A DNA stretch of 11,282 bases from Acidobacteriota bacterium (GTDB lineage: Bacteria > Acidobacteriota > Terriglobia > Terriglobales > Acidobacteriaceae), in NCBI GenBank assembly GCA_028873155.1, contig JAGWML010000090.1, forward strand, positions 1 through 11,282, read 5' to 3'. The position numbers were made by a program, and so were the translations under genes. This document shows, in pieces, positions 1 through 5,797 of this stretch (its first letter is position 1; every line of letters begins with the position of its first letter). The notes below the pieces were generated by a model, which made no database searches, had not been told where the DNA came from, and saw only the letters and a program-made list of their open reading frames with translations.

Positions 1-546
1 GAAGGCCGGCGCACCACCGAGAGCTGGGGTTGGACCTTCGTTCTCTGGGGCCTGGCTTATTATGTCGCCATCGCTTGGGCCCGCTGGGGCAACCCCTCGC
101 TGGCCTGGCCTGTCACAATGACTGCCGCTGGCGTGCTTACGGGTCTCCTGGCCTCGCGCAGCACCGGCAAGCGCCCTGGGACCACGATTGGACGCGCCAT
201 GATGGCCATCTGGATCTCCATGGGCATCTCGACCTTTCTCATCATGATGTCTCTCGGAATTACGCGCAGACTCGATGCTCACGTCTCGGTGGCCATCGTC
301 GGCGCCCTGCTGGGCGCGGCCAACGCCACCTCCAGCATTATCCTCAAATGGAAAATGCAGTTTACCTGCGCCGTCGTCTGGTGGGCCGCGGCGGTCACTG
401 CCTGCTTCGCCTCGGAGAGCACAACCGCTGTCGTCTTTCTGGCCGCCATCTTCTGCTGCCAGATCGTCTTCGGGATTTACGCCATGATCTGCGAAACGCG
501 GAGACGGAGGCTGCAAAGAGGGAACCAGGGGACGAGCCATGCCTGA
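1..546 (+). CDS. Polytopic membrane protein of unknown function, 5'-truncated by the window edge
   Basis: The reading frame is open from base 1, so the gene starts upstream of the window; 181 residues are visible. An internal ATG at 118 would remove the first membrane segment and is unlikely to be the real start. The visible part has about six hydrophobic segments, beginning with one rich in Trp and Tyr (WTFVLWGLAYYVAIAWARW), and ends in a basic cytoplasmic tail (CETRRRRLQRGNQ). I recognise no catalytic or transport motif and cannot assign a family. The stop codon overlaps the start of the downstream winged-helix regulator by 8 bases, which implies translational coupling and a shared transcript. 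The membrane topology is seen in the sequence; a role as partner or target of the regulator is inference. Confidence 0.75.
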   Translation, partial: EGRRTTESWGWTFVLWGLAYYVAIAWARWGNPSLAWPVTMTAAGVLTGLLASRSTGKRPGTTIGRAMMAIWISMGISTFLIMMSLGITRRLDAHVSVAIVGALLGAANATSSIILKWKMQFTCAVVWWAAAVTACFASESTTAVVFLAAIFCCQIVFGIYAMICETRRRRLQRGNQGTSHA

Positions 547-841
547 GCTGCCAGAGTTAAACCCGGTGATTCACGGGAAGCTTCGGCTGGCACTCCTGTC
601 GCTGCTTGCCGGCGTGGAAGAGGCTGACTTCACGTGGCTTCGTTCCCGCACCGGCTCCACAGACGGAAACCTCGGCGCGCAGCTTCTCAAGCTCGAAGAA
701 GCCGGCTACTTGACGGTTGAGAAGCGTTTCGTGCAGCGCAAGCCTCAGTCCATTTACCGCATGACCGAAGCAGGGCGCGCCGCGCTCACCGAGTATGTAC
801 AGGCGTTGCGGCAACTGCTGGGCGGCGCTATCAGCACTTAG
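539..841 (+). CDS. Winged-helix transcriptional regulator (PadR/MarR-like, HTH_34 type)
   Basis: This 100-residue protein is essentially one winged-helix DNA-binding domain. An N-terminal helix (IHGKLRLALLSLL, 11-23) leads into a helix-turn-helix. The likely recognition helix is TDGNLGAQLLKLEEAGYL (41-58), followed by a basic wing (VEKRFVQRKPQSIYRMT, 60-76) and a C-terminal helix (AGRAALTEYVQALRQLL) suited to dimerisation. The TDGNL...LEEAGY...K.F..RKP..IYR.T..GR pattern is typical of small regulators of the winged-helix DNA-binding family often found beside membrane-protein genes. The ATG at 539 has AGGGGA six bases upstream and lies inside the preceding gene. There is no separate ligand-binding domain, so any signal must act through the dimer helices or a partner. 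Autoregulation of this operon is likely for the family but not shown here. Confidence 0.88.
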   Translation: MPELPELNPVIHGKLRLALLSLLAGVEEADFTWLRSRTGSTDGNLGAQLLKLEEAGYLTVEKRFVQRKPQSIYRMTEAGRAALTEYVQALRQLLGGAIST

Positions 842-847
842 AAAACC

Positions 848-854
848 AAGGAGG
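848..854 (+). promoter_or_regulatory. Ribosome binding site that fixes the start at 861
   Basis: AAGGAGG lies six bases before the ATG at 861. It supports that start over the longer in-frame extension reaching back to 795, which would overlap the regulator gene and add a non-hydrophobic, Cys/Arg-rich leader. Confidence 0.85.
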
Positions 855-860
855 CTCGCA

Positions 861-1436
861 ATGCAAAACATCCCCAATGCAAATCAACTCAGCGGCATGG
901 CAATCGGTTCAATGTTCTTCGCTGGCTTCGGAGCGGTCTGGCTCTTCATGGCGCTCACGGCTAAACAAGGAATCACCTTCTCTACCGTTTCCGGCGTCAC
1001 GCTGGGTATGCTGTTCCTGTTTCTGACCGCGTTCTATCTGATGCGCCAGTCCAAGCGCTGGCCGCGTGTGCCGAGCGATCCGGCTATGGGCCGCACTTTT
1101 CGCTGGATCAATGTGACCCAATGGATCGCCGTCGCCCTGGTGGTCATGAGTTTTGGAAAGCTACACATGGATACGTACATCACCTCCGCGATAACAGCCA
1201 TCGTTGGACTGCACATGTTTCCGCTGGCACGGCTTTTTCGTTATCCGATGCACTACGCGACAGGAGCGGCTTTGGTCGCGTGGGCTGCGGCGAGCGCGTT
1301 CCTTGCGCCTGCTGGGCAGATGCAAGCCAGGGCAGCGCTTGGAACAGGAATCATCCTTTGGTTGAGCGCGGCTGTCACCTTGGCGGTCGCTGTCAATGCG
1401 GCGCGGCATCCGGTTCCGGGACCTTCCGTTGCGTAG
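861..1436 (+). CDS. Polytopic membrane protein of unknown function
   Basis: The product has 191 residues and about six predicted membrane spans, near 11-33, 43-61, 84-99, 104-122, 131-150 and 158-180. A positively charged loop after the second span (MRQSKRWPRVPSDPAMGRTFRW) fits a cytoplasmic location. There is no signal peptide beyond the first span, no cysteine pair and no obvious catalytic motif. Histidines H102, H118 and H131 sit in or near the membrane and could be functional, but nothing proves it. The gene starts 19 bases after the regulator gene with a near-perfect ribosome binding site, so it is probably the third gene of that operon. It converges on tgt with a 39-base gap in which I see no convincing terminator hairpin. 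I do not recognise the family. Confidence 0.8.
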   Translation: MQNIPNANQLSGMAIGSMFFAGFGAVWLFMALTAKQGITFSTVSGVTLGMLFLFLTAFYLMRQSKRWPRVPSDPAMGRTFRWINVTQWIAVALVVMSFGKLHMDTYITSAITAIVGLHMFPLARLFRYPMHYATGAALVAWAAASAFLAPAGQMQARAALGTGIILWLSAAVTLAVAVNAARHPVPGPSVA

Positions 1437-1475
1437 ACGTGTCGAAGGAGCGCGACGTGGCGATAGGGTTCCAGC

Positions 1476-2579
1476 TCAGCCTTCCGCTGCAAGGCTCGCG
1501 CGCACACGGTGCATGATGCCGAGATAGTACGCCAGGTTGTGGATCGTGTTCAGAGTCGCGGCGAGCGGCTCACTGGCCTGCATCAGGTGGCGCAGATATG
1601 CGCGTGAATAGCGGCGGCAGACCATGCACCCGCAAGCCAGGTCGGGCGGATTCTGGTCTTCGGCATACTGCCGGTTCTTGATGTTCATGCGGCCTTCGCT
1701 GGTAAACAAGAGGCCATGCCGCGCGGCGCGCGTCGGCAGCACGCAATCCATCATGTCCACGCCGAGCCTGGCATACTGCTCAATCTCGTCGGGGTAGCCA
1801 ACGCCCATCACGTAACGTGGTTTGTCCCTGGGCAAGAGCGGCAGCACCTCGGAGATGACTTCGAGCGTCAGGTGGCGCGGCTCCCCCACGCTCAGGCCGC
1901 CAATCGCATAGCCGTCGAAGTCCAGCTCCACCAGCCGCTCCGCGCTCTCGCGGCGCAGGTCCATGTATGTGCCGCCCTGCACAATCCCGAAGAGGCTTTG
2001 CCGCTGGTCTGGAAACTCGGCCTGCCACGGCGTCTCGTGCTGATGGGAGCGAAAGTGATCCAGCGAACGCTGTGCCCACGCCATGGTGAGCCGCAGGCTC
2101 TCCCGCGCGCGCTCCCGCTCGGCCGGATACTCCGTGCACTCGTCAAAGGCCATCGCGATGTCGGCACCCAACGCGATCTGCACATCCATCGAGTGTTCAG
2201 GCGTGAAGAAATGGCTGCTCCCATCCAGATGCGAGCGGAAGCGTACGCCGTCGTCGGTCACCTTGCGCAACTGCGCAAGGCTGTAGACCTGGAACCCACC
2301 TGAGTCCGTGAGCATCGCGCCCGGCCAGCTGATGAAGCGATGCAGCCCGCCCATGCGCCGGATGGCCTCATGTCCCGGTCGCAGATAGAGGTGATAGGTG
2401 TTGCCGAGGATGATCTCTGCTCCCAGCGTCTCAAGAACATCCTGCGGCACCGCCTTGACCGTGCCGGCTGTTCCCACCGGCATGAACACCGGAGTTTCCA
2501 CGGTTCGGTGCGGCAGGCGCATTTGCGCCCTCCGGCCGCCACGCTCGGTGGTCTGCAAAACCTGAAAACCAAGACTCAT
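1476..2579 (-). CDS. tgt: Queuine/preQ1 tRNA-ribosyltransferase (tRNA-guanine transglycosylase)
   Basis: This enzyme swaps guanine-34 of tRNAs with GUN anticodons (Asp, Asn, His, Tyr) for the queuosine precursor preQ1. The 367 residues match the usual bacterial length (about 375 in E. coli) and span a full TIM barrel. Visible landmarks are NTYHLYLRPG (60-69), TDSGGFQVYSL with the general acid/base D92, and the nucleophile D278 in MDCVLPTRAARHG. The zinc site is formed by C316, C318, C321 and H347 (CGCMVC...H). V231 in GGLSVGEP corresponds by position to V233 of the Zymomonas enzyme, consistent with preQ1 rather than queuine as substrate. The ATG at 2579 has only a weak ribosome binding site and lies 10 bases after the folK stop, so translation may depend on folK. 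Identity is certain; substrate choice is inferred. Confidence 0.97.
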   Translation of the reverse strand: MSLGFQVLQTTERGGRRAQMRLPHRTVETPVFMPVGTAGTVKAVPQDVLETLGAEIILGNTYHLYLRPGHEAIRRMGGLHRFISWPGAMLTDSGGFQVYSLAQLRKVTDDGVRFRSHLDGSSHFFTPEHSMDVQIALGADIAMAFDECTEYPAERERARESLRLTMAWAQRSLDHFRSHQHETPWQAEFPDQRQSLFGIVQGGTYMDLRRESAERLVELDFDGYAIGGLSVGEPRHLTLEVISEVLPLLPRDKPRYVMGVGYPDEIEQYARLGVDMMDCVLPTRAARHGLLFTSEGRMNIKNRQYAEDQNPPDLACGCMVCRRYSRAYLRHLMQASEPLAATLNTIHNLAYYLGIMHRVRASLAAEG

Positions 2580-2589
2580 CCAGTCGATT

Positions 2590-3126
2590 CTATCGGGCCG
2601 TATCCCAGGTTTGGTTCGTGATGCGCACTACTTGCTCTGAGAGCGAAGGCTTGCAGGCTTGTATCGCGGCAAGCAGCGCGGCGACCGTTTGCCGGCTGCG
2701 CGGGTCCACCAGGCCAGGCGCGATCTCCAGCAGCGGGATCAGCATAAAGGCCCGATCGGCGATGCGCGGGTGGGGTATATCCAGCCCGGCCTCGTGCAGC
2801 ACAAAATCGCCAATCATCAGGATGTCGAGATCCAGGGTGCGCGGCCCCATGGCCACCACTTGCGTCCGATCCCTGCCGAAGTCCCTTTCGAGCGCTAACA
2901 GCCGTTGCAGCAGGCTCCGCGGAGAAAGTCCAGTTTCGAGCGCCACCACGGCGTTCAAAAAATGCGGCTGCTCCTTAAACCCGACCGGCTCCGTGAGGTA
3001 AAGCGAAGATCGAGCCCCTACATGGCCCAGCGATCCCAGCCGTTCCGCCGCCGCAGCGAGCGTCTCCGCTGGCCCGCCTGCCGAACTGCCAAGGTTTGAG
3101 CCCAGTGCGATATACGCTGTGTGCAT
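2590..3126 (-). CDS. folK: 6-hydroxymethyl-7,8-dihydropterin pyrophosphokinase (HPPK)
   Basis: FolK transfers pyrophosphate from ATP to 6-hydroxymethyl-7,8-dihydropterin, giving the substrate of dihydropteroate synthase in folate synthesis. The 178 residues show the family landmarks in order: YIALGSNLG (5-13), YLTEPVG.KEQPHFLNAVV (43-61), and MGPRTLDLDIL (93-103) with the two magnesium-binding aspartates D99 and D101 (D95 and D97 in E. coli). The last is IPHPRIADRAFMLIPLLEIAP (117-137). The ATG at 3126 must be close to correct because the first conserved strand begins at residue 4, although the nearest Shine-Dalgarno (GGAGG) is rather far upstream. The C-terminal 30 residues are more variable. 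It is the first gene of a folK-tgt pair and no other folate gene is in the window. It is a single-domain enzyme, not fused to FolB or FolP. Confidence 0.96.
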   Translation of the reverse strand: MHTAYIALGSNLGSSAGGPAETLAAAAERLGSLGHVGARSSLYLTEPVGFKEQPHFLNAVVALETGLSPRSLLQRLLALERDFGRDRTQVVAMGPRTLDLDILMIGDFVLHEAGLDIPHPRIADRAFMLIPLLEIAPGLVDPRSRQTVAALLAAIQACKPSLSEQVVRITNQTWDTAR

Positions 3127-3234
3127 CCGCTCTAGAGTACCCCTCCGGGCAGGGTTCGCCGCTCCTGGCAGTGTAGCTTTCGATGCGGGTTGGGCGAAGC
3201 CCGCCCCTCACGGATTAAAATAACGGGAGTAACA

Positions 3235-3263
3235 TTCACAGATTCGCCGCACTGCACTAGGAT
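3235..3263 (+). promoter_or_regulatory. Candidate sigma70 promoter for the bactofilin gene
   Basis: TTCACA at 3235-3240 (five of six bases of the -35 consensus) is followed after exactly 17 bases by TAGGAT at 3258-3263 (four of six of the -10 consensus). It would start transcription near 3270, leaving a leader of roughly 120 bases before the bactofilin start. The folK-bactofilin gap (3127-3393) holds no gene, and this is its best plus-strand promoter. I could not pick out a convincing promoter for folK on the other strand. Confidence 0.45.
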
Positions 3264-3380
3264 CGTAATGCACACCGATGCGGGAATCTGGCTCTTGTCT
3301 GCGCGGTAGCCCGCAAAAAACTGGTCTTTGGGCCCGTTGGTATTGGCCCCTGCCTTGGCAACCCAGTCCAACCTGGACAG

Positions 3381-3387
3381 AAAAGGA
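3381..3387 (+). promoter_or_regulatory. Ribosome binding site favouring a TTG start at 3394
   Basis: AAAAGGA ends six bases before the in-frame TTG at 3394 but 15 bases before the ATG at 3403. The usual spacing therefore points to the TTG; the choice changes the protein by only three residues. Confidence 0.55.
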
Positions 3388-3393
3388 ACTCTC

Positions 3394-3903
3394 TTGAGCG
3401 CTATGTGGAAACCAACCCAGTCTGGCCCCGCAACGACTCCCCCCACCCCCGAACCCGCACGCCCCGCGGCTCCTGCGCCTGCGCCGACCTTTGAGCCGGC
3501 TCGTCCGGCCGCGCCCGCAGGTGAACAGGCCAGCATCGGCAAAGGACTCTTCATCAAAGGCGAAATCACCGGCTCTGAATCACTGTTCATCGATGGCAAA
3601 GTGGAAGGCAGCGTCAATCTGCCCGGCAACCGCGTCACCGTGGGCCGCAATGGACAAGTGAATGCCAGCATCAATGCCCGTGAGATCGTGGTGCTCGGCA
3701 AAGTGCGCGGCAACGTCAACGCGACCGACCGCGTCGACATCCGCGCGGAAGGCGCACTGACCGGCGACGTCGCGGCTGCGCGCATCAGCATCGAGGACGG
3801 TGCTTTCTTCAAGGGCGGCATCGACATCAAGAAGCCCGACGCCAAGCCCGCCGCTGCGCCTGCCTCCAACGGACCCGCTGCAGAAGCACCCAAGCCCGCC
3901 TGA
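3394..3903 (+). CDS. Bactofilin (polymer-forming cytoskeletal protein, DUF583)
   Basis: Bactofilins self-assemble without nucleotide into filaments at the inner membrane. In several bacteria they position cell-wall synthases or hydrolases, or organise chromosome and stalk structures. The protein has 169 residues from the TTG. The beta-helix core runs from about 47 to 146 (IGKGLFIKGEITGSESLFIDGKVEGSVNL onward), with the regular short repeats G.V.G.V and glycine turns of the family. It is flanked by disordered Pro/Ala-rich tails, the N-terminal one holding a duplicated PARPAAPA segment. There is no membrane helix, so membrane contact would be through the N-terminal tail or a partner. It converges on the murJ-like gene across a shared hairpin. 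The family call is firm; the cellular role in this organism, including any link to the MurJ homologue, is inference. Confidence 0.94.
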   Translation: MSAMWKPTQSGPATTPPTPEPARPAAPAPAPTFEPARPAAPAGEQASIGKGLFIKGEITGSESLFIDGKVEGSVNLPGNRVTVGRNGQVNASINAREIVVLGKVRGNVNATDRVDIRAEGALTGDVAAARISIEDGAFFKGGIDIKKPDAKPAAAPASNGPAAEAPKPA

Positions 3904-3931
3904 AGGTCGGACACCACGGAACACCTGCCAC

Positions 3932-3957
3932 GAAGCTCCCGCATCTGCGGGAGCTTC
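3932..3957. terminator. Strong hairpin between convergent bactofilin and murJ-like genes, probable bidirectional terminator
   Basis: GAAGCTCCCGCA at 3932-3943 and TGCGGGAGCTTC at 3946-3957 form a perfect 12-base inverted repeat. In RNA this gives an 11-bp GC-rich stem with a four-base loop. It starts 28 bases after the bactofilin stop and 33 bases past the murJ-like stop. Neither side carries a long U tract (TGCATTTGG on the plus strand), so it may act as a weak intrinsic terminator, a Rho-assisted end or a 3'-end stabiliser. The symmetry suits both genes. Confidence 0.7.
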
Positions 3958-3990
3958 TGCATTTGGGGTGCTGTTGCTGAGACGGGAATG

Positions 3991-5721
3991 CTAGGCGAGC
4001 CCCAGCCTCCGTCGAACCACGCGAGGCAGAGCCGAACCAGTCCGTGCAAGAAGGACATCCACAACCACGAGCCACAGGCAGGATCCAGCCAGAACGACGG
4101 CCAGATTCGCCACTCTGCCGTGCAGCCGGTGTTCTGCAAGCGTGCGGCTCGCCACGCCGCCGATCCAGTCAAAGACAACCCAGACCGCTCCTCCTGCCGC
4201 AACGGCGGTAAGCAGGCATCGGCCCAGCTCGCTGAAGTCCAGGCTCGCCAGCGACACCATGCGCCGCTGATGCAGAAGCAGAGCGATGGTGATTGTCTGC
4301 AGAGCGATGCCAAGGTCCGATGCAACCGCGAGCCCCATCGCGCCGTACGAATGAAACAGCGCCGCGTAGATCGGCAGCGACACGACCGTCACCACCGTGC
4401 TCGCCACCATGGGCACAAAGGTGTTCCCCGCAGCATAGAACGACCGCGCGTAAATGGCCTGCGCCGACCAGAGAAACATCGACACCGAGAACACAGCGAA
4501 GTAGCTCGCGCAAACGTGTGCGTCGGCGCCGGCAAAGCGCCCCCCGGTAAAGACCAGGTCAATCATTGGCTCGCCCAGTGCGATCATCCATGAGCTTGCC
4601 AGCAGCCCCATGCAGGCCACGCGAGAGACCGAATCGGCTACCTCGGTGGCAAACTCAAAGTGGCTCTCCCGCGCCCACAAGCTCGCAAAAAACGGCATGG
4701 ATGCCGCACCCGCTGCCTGCGCCAGCACCGCCATGGGCGCAGTAAAGAACTGCTTGGCGTAGTTGAACAGCGAAACCGCTCCGCCGATGCGCGAGGCAAA
4801 GTGCGCAATGATCCAGTTATCCGCCGTCACCAGAGAGACGCCCGCCATCAGCGGCAGCGAGAGCCGCACCCACTCGCGCAATCCCTCATCGTGCCAGTCA
4901 AGGATAGGCCTGTAGCGAACGCCGTTGCGCCGGGCAAACAGCCAGTTCAGGAAGAACGGCCCAAAGAAGGCTCCTGCGACCGTTCCCAGCGCCAGGGAGG
5001 AAACGCCCATCTGCCGGACGAGGAACAGACCGCCCAGAATCGTTCCCAGGTTATAAATCAGTGGCGCCACCGCCTGCACGGCGAACTGCTTCCGCACCAG
5101 CAGCACCGCGCCGAAGACTCCTCCAGCAAAGAAGCACAGCTGCGCGGGAAGCAGGATGCGCGTGAGATGCACGCACAGCGCGGCCTTCTGCGCGTCGTAG
5201 CCGGGAAACATCTTCGCCACATAAAGCGGCGCGAGCAGTTCTGCCAGTACGATGGCTCCGCCCAGCACCAGATACATGGTGCTGAGAATGATGGAAAGAG
5301 AGCGCTCGCCTTCCGCCTCACGGCCTGTCTCGCGATAACGGGTCAGGATGGTGACAAACGTGATGGAAGCGGCGCCGCCCACCAGGAAGTACGAGATCAT
5401 GTCCGGCAGGACGAATGCCGCATTCAGCGCATCGGCGGCCACGCCGCTGCCAAAGAGCCACATGATGTACTTGACCCGAATCAGGCCGATGATGCGCGAA
5501 AGAAACGTCGACACCATCAGCACCACCGTCGCGCTGAACGCAGAATGCGCGTGAGAAGGACGCAGTATGCGGAAGAGATGCGTCCACCGCGCCCGTGCAG
5601 GCGTCTCCTGGCTGACGCCGGTTGTCTTCGAGTCGTTCACTGGCTCGATTCTAATCGGGATGGTCTCCAACCCCGTTTGAATCTGCGGAAAAGACGCCTC
5701 CGCCGCACAGTTGATTTGCAC
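3991..5721 (-). CDS. murJ: MurJ/MviN-family integral membrane flippase homologue (MOP superfamily)
   Basis: MurJ moves lipid II across the inner membrane for peptidoglycan synthesis. This 576-residue protein has about 14 membrane spans after a 60-residue hydrophilic N-terminal extension; E. coli MurJ has 511 residues. Family landmarks are VSTFLSRIIGLIR (70-82), a DALNAAFVLPD stretch (97-107), and LTRILLPAQLCFFAGGVFGAVL (186-207) followed by F.VQAVAPLIYN. R76, R82 and D97 match E. coli R18, R24 and D39. However, by alignment E. coli R52 is S110 here, R270 is Q324, D269 is K323 and E273 is T327. The start is a GTG at 5721 with AAGGA eight bases upstream. It is divergent from the peptidase gene and convergent with the bactofilin gene. 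Family membership is firm; lipid II as substrate is uncertain because of the missing cavity charges, and another lipid-linked sugar is possible. Confidence 0.9.
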   Translation of the reverse strand: MQINCAAEASFPQIQTGLETIPIRIEPVNDSKTTGVSQETPARARWTHLFRILRPSHAHSAFSATVVLMVSTFLSRIIGLIRVKYIMWLFGSGVAADALNAAFVLPDMISYFLVGGAASITFVTILTRYRETGREAEGERSLSIILSTMYLVLGGAIVLAELLAPLYVAKMFPGYDAQKAALCVHLTRILLPAQLCFFAGGVFGAVLLVRKQFAVQAVAPLIYNLGTILGGLFLVRQMGVSSLALGTVAGAFFGPFFLNWLFARRNGVRYRPILDWHDEGLREWVRLSLPLMAGVSLVTADNWIIAHFASRIGGAVSLFNYAKQFFTAPMAVLAQAAGAASMPFFASLWARESHFEFATEVADSVSRVACMGLLASSWMIALGEPMIDLVFTGGRFAGADAHVCASYFAVFSVSMFLWSAQAIYARSFYAAGNTFVPMVASTVVTVVSLPIYAALFHSYGAMGLAVASDLGIALQTITIALLLHQRRMVSLASLDFSELGRCLLTAVAAGGAVWVVFDWIGGVASRTLAEHRLHGRVANLAVVLAGSCLWLVVVDVLLARTGSALPRVVRRRLGLA

Positions 5722-5728
5722 ACCTTGT

Positions 5729-5734
5729 ATCCTT
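5729..5734 (-). promoter_or_regulatory. Ribosome binding site supporting the GTG start of the murJ-like gene
   Basis: AAGGAT on the minus strand ends seven bases before the GTG at 5721. In-frame alternatives (a TTG near 5672 and a GTG at 5640) have no comparable site, so the long hydrophilic N-terminus is probably translated. Confidence 0.65.
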
Positions 5735-5787
5735 GCATTGCCGTCCTTCGGCAGACGTCAAGGACTCATTGACCTCGGCAGGCGCAC

Positions 5788-5793
5788 AGGGGA
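5788..5793 (+). promoter_or_regulatory. Ribosome binding site fixing the peptidase start at 5798
   Basis: AGGGGA lies four bases before the ATG at 5798. That ATG opens a signal peptide, whereas the longer in-frame extension back to 5711 would place 29 non-hydrophobic residues in front of it. Confidence 0.75.
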
Positions 5794-5797
5794 AGAC

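Noticed and set aside
3184..3203. GC-rich hairpin (GGGC-GAA-GCCC within a GCGGG/CCCGC frame) upstream of folK and the bactofilin gene
   Set aside because: The inner and outer stems compete, each is only four to five base pairs, and there is no U tract in either direction.
3132..4325. A 397-codon minus-strand open frame covering the bactofilin gene and the murJ-like 3' end
   Set aside because: It crosses the shared hairpin and two real genes, is low in complexity, and has no recognisable motif; it mirrors the repetitive bactofilin sequence.
5711..5761. Possible promoters for the divergent murJ-like and peptidase genes (TTGATT at 5711 on plus; TTGACG at 5761-5756 on minus)
   Set aside because: The -35-like hexamers have no acceptable -10 at 16-18 bases on either strand, so I could not support a specific promoter in this 76-base gap.
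4660..5772. A 370-codon plus-strand open frame opposite the murJ-like gene
   Set aside because: Its translation is rich in Arg, His and Gln with no domain-like pattern, while the minus strand encodes a clear 14-span membrane protein.
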